A DNA stretch of 64,000 bases. It comes from Roseicyclus sediminis (GTDB taxonomy: Bacteria > Pseudomonadota > Alphaproteobacteria > Rhodobacterales > Rhodobacteraceae). The notes beneath the pieces were generated by a model, which was not told the DNA's origin, made no database searches, and worked only from the letters and a program-made list of their open reading frames with translations. Of the stretch, positions 15,138-23,909 are shown piece after piece. Each line of letters opens with the position of its first letter. Positions within the stretch are counted from its first letter, which is position 1. The stretch spans positions 62,001 through 126,000 of the forward strand of contig NZ_JAOPHT010000005.1 of the NCBI RefSeq assembly GCF_025515305.1, read 5' to 3'. A program made the position numbers and the translations under genes.

Positions 15138-16724
15138 GTGCAGAGACCGGAGGTTTCCGATGTATGTTCCCACATGGTCTGGGACTTCGGTGCCTTCCGG
15201 CTCGACCCCGAGCGGTTCGAACTCACGCTCCGCGGAGAGCGGGTGCCGGTCGAGCCACAAGTGCTGACCATGCTTGTCCACCTCGTGAGGAACCGGCACC
15301 GGATGGTCACGCGGGACGAGCTTGCAGAGGCCGTCTGGAAAGGCACCGCCGTTTCGGACGCAAGCATCTCGAGCCGCATCCGGTCGGTCCGCGCCGCGGT
15401 CGGCGACGACGGCACACGCCAGGACGTGATCCGCACCGTGCACGGCCGCGGATTCCGGTTCCTCCCCGATGTGTCCGAAGATGCTCCGGCCCGACCCGAG
15501 CCGCGCGAACCCAGCAAAGGACCGGACGCCGCGCGAACCGGCCGGCCATCGATCGCCGTGCTTCCGCTGGCGCCGCTGGCCGTGGACGAGGCCTATGCCA
15601 TCCTCGCGGATGCCATCCCCCACGAGATCATACAGGCGCTCTCGCGGCTGCGCTGGCTATCGGTCACGGCCCGCGGATCGTCGTTCCGGTTCCGGCAGCC
15701 GGCGCCCGACGTCGACCTCGCCGCGACCGCGCTTGGCGTCCGGTATGTTCTGTCGGGCATCCTCGAGACAAGCGGAGACGCGTTGTCGGTGACCCTGGAG
15801 CTCTCGGACAGCGGCCTGGGCGAGATCATCTGGGCCGATCGCCTAACATCCGGAATAAGCGAGGTCGACGATCTTCGCGCGCGGATCGTTAACCACATCG
15901 TCGCCGCGCTCGAGATCGTCGTTCCGGAGAACGAGGCGCGGCTTGCGCAACTGTCGGGCGCGGACAAGTTCGACGCCTGGGCGAACTACCACCTCGGCCT
16001 TCGCCATCTCTACCGGTTCACCGCGCGCGACAACGCGGCCGCGCGCGTCCATTTCGAGAAGGCCGCAGCCCTTGAGCCTGCGTTTGCCCGGGCGCAGGCG
16101 GGACTGTCCTTCACGAGCTTCATCGATGCCTTCCTCCGGATCGTTCCGGACGTGCCGGCGGCGCAGGCCGCCGCGCGACGGCATGCCGAACGGGGTCTCG
16201 AACTCGACGTGCTCGACCCCTTCGTGAATTTCACGATGGGACGGTCCCACTGGCTCACCCAGGAACTCGACGGCGCGCGCCTGTGGCTGTCCCGCGCCAC
16301 GACCCTCAACCCGAACTATGCGCAGGGGTACTACGCCTCGGCCTTCACCTCGATGCTCGTCGGGGATGCCGGATCGACGTTGGACGAGCTTGATACGGCC
16401 CTCACGCTCAGTCCGCTTGATCCTCTTCTCTACGGGATGCACGGCGTGCGCGCGCAGATGCTGCTTCAGCGCAAGGACTACGTGGCCGCGGCGCATTGGG
16501 CGGGGCGCGCCGCCGGGACCCCGGGCGCACATTATCTGATCGGGATGATCGCTGTCGTCGCCTACGGGCTGGCGGGCGAAAACGAGCAGGCGGCACGCTG
16601 GCGCAACGAGGTCCGGCGCCGGAAGCCCGATGCGTCGGCGGCCGACTATTTCACCGCCTTTCCGACGCAGGATGGTCCGTCCCGCACGCTCATCGCCGCG
16701 GAACTCCGCCGACAGGGGTTCTGA
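15138..16724 (+). CDS. winged-helix (OmpR-type) regulator with TPR domain
   Basis: 528 residues. Residues about 15-110 are a Trans_reg_C winged helix (FRLDPERFELTL, then VHGRGFRFLPD at the wing), as in CadC/ToxR. Residues about 135-260 match the segment found between the DNA-binding part and repeats in CadC/adenylate-cyclase-like regulators (SIAVLPLAPL, YVLSGILE). Residues about 270-500 are TPR-like helices (HLGLRHLYRFT, LEPAFARAQAG). No membrane helix is seen, unlike CadC. It probably controls the divergent cupin operon. GTG at 15138 has AAGGATGAAGAA upstream; ATG at 15174, just before WDFGAF, is the alternative. Confidence 0.82.
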   Translation: MQRPEVSDVCSHMVWDFGAFRLDPERFELTLRGERVPVEPQVLTMLVHLVRNRHRMVTRDELAEAVWKGTAVSDASISSRIRSVRAAVGDDGTRQDVIRTVHGRGFRFLPDVSEDAPARPEPREPSKGPDAARTGRPSIAVLPLAPLAVDEAYAILADAIPHEIIQALSRLRWLSVTARGSSFRFRQPAPDVDLAATALGVRYVLSGILETSGDALSVTLELSDSGLGEIIWADRLTSGISEVDDLRARIVNHIVAALEIVVPENEARLAQLSGADKFDAWANYHLGLRHLYRFTARDNAAARVHFEKAAALEPAFARAQAGLSFTSFIDAFLRIVPDVPAAQAAARRHAERGLELDVLDPFVNFTMGRSHWLTQELDGARLWLSRATTLNPNYAQGYYASAFTSMLVGDAGSTLDELDTALTLSPLDPLLYGMHGVRAQMLLQRKDYVAAAHWAGRAAGTPGAHYLIGMIAVVAYGLAGENEQAARWRNEVRRRKPDASAADYFTAFPTQDGPSRTLIAAELRRQGF

Positions 16725-16893
16725 ACCTTCGAGAGCAAGCGCTCCTGCGCCGCCGCCCCCCTTCGGTGGGGTCGTGCAACGGGTCGTGGTGACGATCCGA
16801 TACATCCGTGTAACTTCCGGGAATACCTGTATGGTGCGCTGACCCAAAGCTTGTTGGGCCCAATTCGGGCCAAAGCCCCGCACTCGGACGGCA

Positions 16894-17634
16894 ATGGCCA
16901 TGACATCAGTCCAGACCAGCCCGCTCGCCAGAAAGCTTTCGGCCTTCGTCACGATGTCCGACGTCGAATTGGCCGCGCTCGAACACCTGCATCGACGCAG
17001 GCGGTCCTTCGTCCCCGGGCGGGATATGGTGCACCAGGGTCAATCGCAGCAAGCCGCCTACATCCTCCTGTCCGGTTGGGTCTGCTCCTACAAGATCCAG
17101 CCGGACGGGACGCGCCAGATCGTCGATTTCCAGGTGCCCGGGGATTTCCTCGGCTTGCGCAGCGTTCTGTTGCGCACCTCGGACCACAGCTTCGAGCCGA
17201 TCGTGAATATCGAGGCGGCCGAAGTCTGGGCGTCGGATCTTCTCGAAGCATTCGCGCAGACGCCGCGCCTCGCCACGGCCATCCTGTGGGCGGCATCACG
17301 GGACGAGGCGATGCTGGTCGAGCATCTTGTCGGACTTGGTCGTCGCGACGCCGAGGCCCGCCTGGCGCATTTCCTGCTGGAACTGGGGTCTAGGCTGACG
17401 CTGGTGGGCATGGGCAGCAAGGAGGGATATGACTGCCCGCTTACGCAGTATCAGCTCGCCGATGGGTTGGGGTTGAGCGCGGTCCACGTGAACCGCGTCC
17501 TGAGGCAGCTGCGCGAAGACGGTCTGGTGACCGTACGGGAGGGCCATGTGGCGTTTCACGACTATGGCCGTCTGGTGGAACTCGCCGGGTTCGATCCCGC
17601 CTATCTCGATGAGACCGGGCCGCTTCTGAAATGA
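16894..17634 (+). CDS. Crp/Fnr-family transcription regulator
   Basis: 246 residues: a cyclic-nucleotide-binding-like beta roll (about 15-135, with GWVCSYKIQPDGTRQIVDFQ and PGDFLGLRS), a dimer helix (about 140-165), and a helix-turn-helix (about 185-215, LTQYQLADGLGLSAVHVNR). No N-terminal cysteine cluster, so it is not an FNR oxygen sensor; the ligand is unknown. The family branch is common in Rhizobiales and Rhodobacterales as stand-alone regulators. ATG at 16894; an in-frame ATG two codons later is equally possible. Confidence 0.85.
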   Translation: MAMTSVQTSPLARKLSAFVTMSDVELAALEHLHRRRRSFVPGRDMVHQGQSQQAAYILLSGWVCSYKIQPDGTRQIVDFQVPGDFLGLRSVLLRTSDHSFEPIVNIEAAEVWASDLLEAFAQTPRLATAILWAASRDEAMLVEHLVGLGRRDAEARLAHFLLELGSRLTLVGMGSKEGYDCPLTQYQLADGLGLSAVHVNRVLRQLREDGLVTVREGHVAFHDYGRLVELAGFDPAYLDETGPLLK

Positions 17635-17771
17635 ACGAACCGCCCCGCGAGGTGGCGAGGCGGCGATGGAAGAGCAGCCGTTTCCCGGAGGACTCCTGGC
17701 TCCCCTTCTGGCAGGACCGCTGCCTTGGTTGACGCATTGTCCGGGGATCATCGCGCTCGGCGCGGACACGG

Positions 17772-18197
17772 TCATTCGTCCGGTCCCGGCCTCCGGGCGA
17801 ACAGCGATTGCACCCCTGCGCCGATGATCGCGACCAACGTCCAGACTGCGCCGCGCGAGGGAGCGCCGCCAGGGGCAACCGTGGTAGTCGCCCGTTTCAT
17901 GGAGTGCGTTGGGGAGGCGTCCGGAAGCAGCATGCTCAGTTCCCGTGCGACGGTACCGTGGTCGCTCACGAGCGCGGGGACATCCCCGAACCTCGACAGA
18001 AGGGCGCCCAGCCGCGTGCCGGCCGCATCCCGCCCGAGCGTGGCGAGTTCCGCGGTTTCGCTCCACGGATCGAGACCCAGCCTGGCCAGTGTCGACAGAA
18101 CGGTCACGACGTATCCTCTCCTGTCCTCGCCGACAGGCGCGTAGAGAAAGCGTTCGAATTCCAGAGGATGTGGGTTGAGATCACTGGTTCTCGTCAT
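17772..18197 (-). CDS. hypothetical protein with C-terminal membrane anchor
   Basis: 141 residues. An N-terminal helical domain (about 1-85, with HPLEFERFLYAPVGED and DPWSETAELATLGRDAA) precedes a Pro/Ala/Gly linker and a hydrophobic C-terminal segment (about 113-130, VWTLVAIIGAGVQSLF) ending in Arg-rich sequence. It looks like a small tail-anchored inner-membrane protein. ATG at 18197 is favoured because AAGGGG lies seven bases upstream; an ATG two codons earlier is too close. I do not recognise the family. Convergent with the Crp/Fnr gene. Confidence 0.62.
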   Translation of the reverse strand: MTRTSDLNPHPLEFERFLYAPVGEDRRGYVVTVLSTLARLGLDPWSETAELATLGRDAAGTRLGALLSRFGDVPALVSDHGTVARELSMLLPDASPTHSMKRATTTVAPGGAPSRGAVWTLVAIIGAGVQSLFARRPGPDE

Positions 18198-18491
18198 CTT
18201 CATTCCCCTTGTTGGTTACAAGGGCGCAGCTCACCCTCGTTTCTTCCATGTTAACCCTGGATCGGGTCCGACGCGCTTACACAGGTCAGTGCCGCAGCCT
18301 GTCTTAGCCGGTGCCTCGATGCGCGTCGGGTTGCCCACATTTCGCAGGCCGGGACTAACCTGCGTCAGCACGCGACCGACGATCCCGAGGTACAACACCA
18401 GGTCCGTTGGCATTGGCCGACGCCGGACATGGACAGCGGCGCCAATGTATTGCCACGCGCCCTGCCCTCAATTCATGAACAGGAGATCGGC
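18198..18491. other. intergenic, promoter region between small genes
   Basis: Divergent region between the tail-anchored protein gene and the two coupled small genes. A minus-strand frame of 60 codons (18231-18413) lacks a ribosome-binding site and a recognisable product. Nothing else is seen. Confidence 0.35.
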
Positions 18492-18794
18492 ATGCGTTCG
18501 ACCCATCTGACCGTGAACTATCCCGGTCCTTTCACGCTGTCGGGATACCCGCACGAACTACCGGCGGGACCCTACGAGCTTCTGCTTCAGGAAGAGACCA
18601 TCGGAGGGCGCGGCAAGGTCGCGTTTCAGTGGACGGCGGCCTACCTGACCTTGCCCGGCAAAAGTCGAAAGGTCGGCCGAAGCAAACGCCGACCGCTCAA
18701 TTCGGTCGATCTGGCCACTGCCATGCGCCACCGACGCGCGCCTTCCGCAAGGATTGGCGAAGCGGCGCTTTACCCGAAGGAAAACCTTGAATGA
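18492..18794 (+). CDS. hypothetical protein, 100 residues
   Basis: A small soluble protein. Its first half reads like a beta-rich domain (HLTVNYPGPFTLSGYPHEL, AGPYELLLQEETI), followed by a basic stretch (KSRKVGRSKRRP) and a short Ala-rich tail. AGGAG lies six bases before the ATG at 18492, which sets the start. Its stop overlaps the next gene's start as ATGA, so both are translated together. I do not recognise it. Confidence 0.6.
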   Translation: MRSTHLTVNYPGPFTLSGYPHELPAGPYELLLQEETIGGRGKVAFQWTAAYLTLPGKSRKVGRSKRRPLNSVDLATAMRHRRAPSARIGEAALYPKENLE

Positions 18795-19177
18795 ATGCTC
18801 CCGAATGGCTGAAACCCGGTGCCTATGGCGCCGTGATCGGCGCGATCTTCGTCGGCGTCGTCGGCTTTACCTGGGGCGGCTGGGTGACCGACGGGACCGC
18901 GAACGACAGGGCGATGGAGCTGTCTGACAACGATGTCGTCGCCGCCATGGTTCCCGTCTGCCTCGACCTGGCGCGCAGGGATCCGGCGCGGGCGGCCCAG
19001 CTGGAAAACATCCGCGCTGCATCCACCTTTCAGCGGCGCAACGCGCTGATAGATGCGGGCTGGGCAACCATGCCGGGAAGCGACACCCCGAACCGTGACA
19101 TCGCCGAGGCCTGCCTCGCAGCCCTTGATGTCGATGGATCGCCCGAACGCTTGGATAGAGCGGTTGACGAGGGATGA
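18791..19177 (+). CDS. hypothetical membrane-anchored protein, 128 residues
   Basis: An N-terminal membrane helix (about 10-32, AYGAVIGAIFVGVVGFTWGG) is followed by a periplasmic-looking domain of about 90 residues with two cysteines (VPVCLDLA, EACLAALD). It starts inside the stop of the preceding 100-residue gene. The two probably act together. The layout resembles small single-pass proteins common in alphaproteobacteria; the family has no function I know. Confidence 0.65.
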   Translation: MNAPEWLKPGAYGAVIGAIFVGVVGFTWGGWVTDGTANDRAMELSDNDVVAAMVPVCLDLARRDPARAAQLENIRAASTFQRRNALIDAGWATMPGSDTPNRDIAEACLAALDVDGSPERLDRAVDEG

Positions 19178-19536
19178 CCAATCCCGTCCCGATCGCCTAG
19201 CCGGCCATTGAGGCACCTGCTGCATACCTGACGGGTCACGCCGCCTTTTTCGGGCGTCCATCGCAGGATAGGGTCAACGAGCCCCATGGCAGGATGGGCT
19301 CAATCCAATCCCGTTGCTCGCCGCGAATGAGCCAACTGGGCCGATGTGCGGATGCCCTTCAGAGTGGTCAGGTTCCTGTCGCCCTCCGGACCTCGACGGA
19401 GATTGTGCCGTCACGGGAAAGGCCACCTCAAACCATCCGAAAGGGCGCCTTCCCACGCGCGGGCCGATCGAATGCGCAGCGGGATTGCCGGGAAGGCCCG
19501 ACGTTCGATCGGGGAGCGGCCGTACAAACGCGGGTC
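19178..19536. other. intergenic, no gene seen
   Basis: 359 bases between the convergent small-gene pair and the amidase gene. Several overlapping frames on both strands, all with mixed codon usage and no ribosome sites. It could hold remnants of an older gene, but nothing is recognisable. Confidence 0.35.
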
Positions 19537-20937
19537 TCAACTCCAATCGGGACTGGCCACCTGGATCGGGTGGCCCGCCGCCTCTATAGCGCGGCCCGCG
19601 GCAAGCAGGATGTCCTCGCGGTAACGCGGAGCGACAAGCTGAACGCCGACCGGGCGCCCGGACGCTTCACCCGTCGCAATGCACAGGGCCGGCACGCCCA
19701 GCGCCGGAATGGCCCGCTGGGTGAGCTGCGCGTCGAAGACGCGGGCAAAGTTCGCCTCCGAGCTGACGTCGAGCTGCTGGTCGAACGGCAATTCGCCGGA
19801 GGCCGGGCAGAGGACGACCGGAAAGTCTCGCAGAAAGAGTTCCCACTGCCGCACCAGTCCGACACGCGCCTGCAGCGCCTCCATGAGCGACCGGAACCCG
19901 ACCTCGCCTGCATCCTCGGACATCCGTGCGAAGACGAACTGCGAGTCCGCTTCACCTTCGCGGACCAGCATCTCGCCCGCTCCGAACTGCGTCTCGGCCA
20001 TCCAGAGGCAGGCGTTGATCGCGGCCGCACGCCGCATCGGAGGGCAGTCCGTCTCCTCGACCGTCCAGCCCGCATCGCGCAGCCGGTCGGCGGCGTCGAG
20101 AAGCGCGGCCCGCACGTCCTGGCACACGTCCATGCCGTCGGGGGAAAGGGCCAAGGCCGCGCGCTTCGGAAAATCAGCCGTGCCCAGGGGCGCGGGAACG
20201 TACAGGGGATCCCTCGGGTCGGGCGCGGACATCGCGGCGAGCGCAACATCGAGATCCGAGACGCTTCGGGCGATCGGACCGGAAACGGCCATCAGTTGCG
20301 CTCCGATGAACCGGTCCGGCGCGCTGGAATTGTAGGCGGGGATGCGGCCGGGCGTCGGACGCAACCCGTGCAGGCCGCAGGCATAGGCCGGATAGCGGAT
20401 CGAACCGGCGATATCCGTGCCGTGGCCGAGGGCGCAGATGCCCGCCGCAACGGCCGCCGCAGCGCCGCCTGACGATCCGCCCGGCGTGATCTCCCTGTTC
20501 CGGGGGTTCAGCGTCTGGCCATGCAGGTCGTTCTTGGTGAACCATCGCAGCGAGAAGGCGGGCGTGTTGGTGCGCCCCACGATGACGCCGCCGGCCTTGC
20601 GGATGTTCGAGACGACGGGGCTGTCCTCGGCGGCGACGAGCCCCTCCTGAAGCCGGAGGCCGTTGGTCGTGGCGTGGCCCTTCTGGTCGACATTCACCTT
20701 GATCGTCACGGGCACACCGCACAATGGCCCCGGGTTCTCGCCGCGGGCGACCGTTGCGTCGATCCTCCGGGCAGCTTCGAGCGCCTCCTCGGGAAACTCC
20801 TGCACGACGGCGTTTATCGCGGGGTTCACCCTGGCGAGCCGGTCCAGATGAGCCTGCGCGACCTCGACCGCCGACAGCCGTTTGTCCCGGACATCCGCCG
20901 CGATCTTGCTTGCTGTCATTTCCCAGATTTCGGTCAT
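19537..20937 (-). CDS. amidase-signature family amidase
   Basis: 466 residues of the amidase signature family (GatA, FAAH, aryl-acyl amidases). The catalytic Ser-cisSer-Lys triad is complete: K80 in GVPVTIKVN, S155 in PGGSSGG and S179 in GTDIAGSIR. The enzyme cleaves a carboxamide to acid and ammonia; the substrate pocket is not readable. There is no gatB or gatC nearby, so it is a catabolic amidase rather than the tRNA amidotransferase. ATG at 20937 is favoured, with GAGAGGGGG upstream. It faces the 63-residue gene and lies near the TRAP cluster without being in its operon. Confidence 0.85.
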   Translation of the reverse strand: MTEIWEMTASKIAADVRDKRLSAVEVAQAHLDRLARVNPAINAVVQEFPEEALEAARRIDATVARGENPGPLCGVPVTIKVNVDQKGHATTNGLRLQEGLVAAEDSPVVSNIRKAGGVIVGRTNTPAFSLRWFTKNDLHGQTLNPRNREITPGGSSGGAAAAVAAGICALGHGTDIAGSIRYPAYACGLHGLRPTPGRIPAYNSSAPDRFIGAQLMAVSGPIARSVSDLDVALAAMSAPDPRDPLYVPAPLGTADFPKRAALALSPDGMDVCQDVRAALLDAADRLRDAGWTVEETDCPPMRRAAAINACLWMAETQFGAGEMLVREGEADSQFVFARMSEDAGEVGFRSLMEALQARVGLVRQWELFLRDFPVVLCPASGELPFDQQLDVSSEANFARVFDAQLTQRAIPALGVPALCIATGEASGRPVGVQLVAPRYREDILLAAGRAIEAAGHPIQVASPDWS

Positions 20938-21157
20938 CGATGCCCCCTCTCGCATGCGTGCAGCCCGTTCGACGTTGGCAGTCGGACCGGGAAATGTCGA
21001 CGGCCTCGCTCATGCGTCGGAAAAGGCTTGCCCGGCGGCGATACTGTCCCGGCCGGGGGCGCAATCGTCGAAAAAATGCGCGACTGTCGCCATTCTGTCG
21101 CCGTCAGCGCGTTTGAAGTTTCCTCAGGACGAAACACTTCGCCGAGGAAGACTCGTG

Positions 21158-21349
21158 ATGCAGATCGAAGCGACCGGGGGCAAGGCAGCTATCGCCGGAG
21201 ATGGCATCGTCATCCCCTTCCCGAAGCGCGCGAGGCGGAACACCGACCGGGCCGACGCAGGCGATCCGCCCGGAGAGCGGCGCGGCATCGTGGATCTGGC
21301 CAAGGACCCCGATGTTCTGCATCGCCTCCATTCTCTGCTCGGCGCCTGA
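21158..21349 (+). CDS. possible small protein, 63 residues
   Basis: ATG at 21158 has GAGGAAG eight bases upstream and the frame has codon usage like the neighbours. The product starts with a glycine-rich strand region (GGKAAIAGDGIVIPFP), has a basic patch (KRARR) and ends with an amphipathic helix (VLHRLHSLLGA). It would be cytosolic. It is divergent from the amidase gene and convergent with the racemase-fold gene. I do not recognise it, and a short random frame in GC-rich DNA is possible. Confidence 0.42.
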   Translation: MQIEATGGKAAIAGDGIVIPFPKRARRNTDRADAGDPPGERRGIVDLAKDPDVLHRLHSLLGA

Positions 21350-21423
21350 GGGCGACGCCCCCACCGCCGATCCCTCGGCGGTAAATCGACAGCGTTCCTG
21401 AGGCGCCGCGCCGTCGCGCGGTG

Positions 21424-22077
21424 TCAGCCCGTCACGAGGCGTTCGCGCAACTGACCTATCGCCGCCTGCGTGCCGTCCACCACCCTTACCGGGCAGGCCG
21501 ACGCGATCCTGTCGGCAACCCCGGCGAGCGGGCCGCCGCCCAGCACGACGCTCCGCGCCCCGTCCGACACGCAACCGCGACAAAGGTCCAGAAGGACATG
21601 CAACATCGCGTCGGCCACGTCGGCCGGATCATGGGCGAGTGGAACGGCGGGGCTTGCCACCCGGATAAGCAGATCGGCGACACCATGTTCGGCGGCCTTC
21701 TCGGACAGCGGACCGGCCACCTCGGGGGCGAAGGTGACGATGGCGAAGGGGCCGCCGATCCGCCTGACTTCGCCAAATGCCGCCTCGGCGATGCCGAGGA
21801 CCGGAAGCCGCGGATGCCGCATCCGCACCTCCTCCGCTCCGGTATCGCCGAAGGAGGCGAGCACGATCCCGTCAATGGGGCCGTCATGACGCTCGATGGC
21901 CTGCAGGACCCCCGCGGTGGCCGCTTCGGCATCGGCCTCGGTCACGATCAGCGCAGGGCCGGATGCCGCCGAAACCGTGGTGAACCGGTCGCCCGGTTGC
22001 GCCACCGCCTGAGCCGCGGCATCGATGCGCGCCGTCACGCCGGCCGACGTGTTCGGGTTCACGATCAGGAGCCGCAT
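21424..22077 (-). CDS. Asp/Glu (hydantoin) racemase-fold protein lacking both catalytic cysteines
   Basis: 217 residues with the start MRLLIVNPNTS and the overall pattern of hydantoin/allantoin racemases. In the family, catalysis needs one cysteine in each half, in motifs like CFGDPG and LGCAGM. Here the first reads LASFGDTG (Ser75) and the second LGGGPL (Gly181). The remaining cysteines (166, 169, 195) are elsewhere. So it is unlikely to be a two-base racemase; decarboxylase, isomerase or binding roles are possible. Its ATG overlaps the dctM stop (TGATG), so it belongs to the TRAP operon and likely acts on the imported compound. Confidence 0.78.
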   Translation of the reverse strand: MRLLIVNPNTSAGVTARIDAAAQAVAQPGDRFTTVSAASGPALIVTEADAEAATAGVLQAIERHDGPIDGIVLASFGDTGAEEVRMRHPRLPVLGIAEAAFGEVRRIGGPFAIVTFAPEVAGPLSEKAAEHGVADLLIRVASPAVPLAHDPADVADAMLHVLLDLCRGCVSDGARSVVLGGGPLAGVADRIASACPVRVVDGTQAAIGQLRERLVTG

Positions 22078-23363
22078 CAGAGGATCACCGAAGGCAGCCA
22101 CAGCACGATCGCCGGGAAAACGTTCACAAGGATCAGCGCCACCAGCATCGCGCCGATGAACCACAGCATCGAGGGGATGATCTTCGCGATGGAGATCTTG
22201 GCGATGGCGCAAGTGATCAGCACGACCGAAGCGACCGGCGGCGTCTGCTGCCCGATCCCGAGGTTGATCGTGAGGATCAGGCCGAAATGCACACGGTCGA
22301 TGCCGAGCTGGTCGGCGAGCGGCAGGAAGATCGGCACGAGCATCAGGATCGCGGGCGTGCCGTGGATGATGGTGCCCGCCAGGAGGAAGAAGATGTTGAT
22401 GGCCGCGAGCACCACCCAGTAGTTGTCCGAGATCCCGAGGATCGCCTGCGCGATGTCCTGCGGGATGCGCTGGTTCGTCAGGTACCAGCCCAGCAGCGTC
22501 GAGGTCGCCACGATGAACATGAGCATCGCGCTGCGCTTGCCCGCGATGCGGAACGTGTCGAGCAGGTTGCCGAGCTTGATCGTGCGGTAGAGGAACGCCG
22601 CGAGGATGATCGACCAGAAGGCCGCGATGGCGCCCGCCTCGGTCGCGGTGAAGATGCCGCCCAGGATACCGACGAGGATGAGGATCGGCAGGGTCAGAGG
22701 GATGGCCGCATCCTTGCCGGTCTCGATCACGCGGCGAAACTGGAACTCGCCTTCGGTCGGGTAGCCGCGCTTGACCGAGATGCCATAGGCCGTCGCCATG
22801 AGCAGCGCACAGACCATGATGCCCGGCAGGATGCCCGCCGCGAACAGCTCGGCGATGGAGGCATTCGCGACATAGGCGTAGAGGATCAGGTTCAGAGAGG
22901 GCGGCACGATGATCGCCATGGTCGCCGAGGTGGAGGTGACGGCGGCGGCGAAGGCGGCGGGATAGCCGCGTTTCTTCATCTGCGGGATCATCACCGAGCC
23001 GATGGCGGCCGCGTCCGAGGTCGCCGTGCCGGAAATCTCCGAAAAGAAAAGCGAGGTCAGGATGTTGACGTGCGCCAGCCCGCCCCGGATGTGACCGACC
23101 AGGCTGGAGGCGAAGGCGATCAGCTTTTCGGCGATGCGGCCCTGGTTCATCACCTCGCCGGCAATCATGAACAGGAGCGCCGCGACCAGCAGGTAGTTGT
23201 TCGCTCCGCCGAATGGGATCAGGCCGATGATCTGAGGAACGACCGCGGGGTCGAGCAGGATCATCGTCGCGGCGGTGATGCCGAGGACGAAGGCGATGGG
23301 CAGCCCCGCGATCAGCAGGACGACGAGAAGGATCAGGATGATCCAGCCGGGATCGATGAACAT
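22077..23363 (-). CDS. dctM: TRAP transporter large permease DctM
   Basis: 428 residues with about twelve membrane helices and typical TRAP-large features (FIDPGWIILILL start, TATSDAAAIGSVMIP and GIGQQTPPVASVV motifs). It forms the sodium-driven channel of a tripartite ATP-independent periplasmic transporter. ATG at 23363 overlaps the dctQ stop (TGATG). The frame continues upstream but that part is the shadow of dctQ. Cotranscribed with dctP, dctQ and the racemase-fold gene. Confidence 0.92.
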   Translation of the reverse strand: MFIDPGWIILILLVVLLIAGLPIAFVLGITAATMILLDPAVVPQIIGLIPFGGANNYLLVAALLFMIAGEVMNQGRIAEKLIAFASSLVGHIRGGLAHVNILTSLFFSEISGTATSDAAAIGSVMIPQMKKRGYPAAFAAAVTSTSATMAIIVPPSLNLILYAYVANASIAELFAAGILPGIMVCALLMATAYGISVKRGYPTEGEFQFRRVIETGKDAAIPLTLPILILVGILGGIFTATEAGAIAAFWSIILAAFLYRTIKLGNLLDTFRIAGKRSAMLMFIVATSTLLGWYLTNQRIPQDIAQAILGISDNYWVVLAAINIFFLLAGTIIHGTPAILMLVPIFLPLADQLGIDRVHFGLILTINLGIGQQTPPVASVVLITCAIAKISIAKIIPSMLWFIGAMLVALILVNVFPAIVLWLPSVIL

Positions 23364-23884
23364 CACGCGTCGCTTTCGGGCAGGAGGTCGTCGGGATGCA
23401 CCTGCCCGGTCAGAAGACCGGCAAGGCGCGTGAGGCTGATGAGCGCGATCAGCGCGCCGCCCACCGGCATGGCGTAGCGGAACAGCGCCATGGGCAGATC
23501 GACGGAAATGAGCATCCGGCTTCCGAAGCTTTGCGCCGCGATGCCGCCGTAATACGCCAGCAGGCCGCCGAAGAAGGCCATCAGGATGAGGTTTCCGGCC
23601 ATCACCGCGCGTTTCAGGCCCGGGCGCAGGATCCGCACCACCGCGTCGAAGCCGAGATGCTCGGATGTGCGCGTCAGGTAGGCCGCGCCGATGAAGGTGA
23701 GGGTGGCCAGCACATGTGCGGGCAGTTCCTCGGACCACGATACGCTGTCGTTCAGGATGAACCGGGTGAAGACCGCGTAGTTCAGCAGGCAGAAGAGCAG
23801 CCCCGCCAGCCCGATCACCGCCGCGTCCAGGACGCGGGTGAGCCAGAGGTCGACGAATGCGACGAAGGCGGTGAGGCGGGCCAT
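23363..23884 (-). CDS. dctQ: TRAP transporter small permease DctQ
   Basis: 173 residues with four membrane helices (about 13-35, 48-68, 87-110, 129-150) and the family pattern VSWSEELPAHVLATLTFIGAA. It couples with DctM in the inner membrane. The ATG at 23884 is favoured over a TTG further upstream inside dctP. Gap of 25 bases after dctP, overlap with dctM. Confidence 0.88.
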   Translation of the reverse strand: MARLTAFVAFVDLWLTRVLDAAVIGLAGLLFCLLNYAVFTRFILNDSVSWSEELPAHVLATLTFIGAAYLTRTSEHLGFDAVVRILRPGLKRAVMAGNLILMAFFGGLLAYYGGIAAQSFGSRMLISVDLPMALFRYAMPVGGALIALISLTRLAGLLTGQVHPDDLLPESDA

Positions 23885-23909
23885 GACGGGGCTGCTCCGA
23901 GGCTTGGGT

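Noticed and set aside
19537-20937. GatA subunit of tRNA amidotransferase
   Set aside because: No gatB or gatC adjacent, and the context is a catabolic transporter region.
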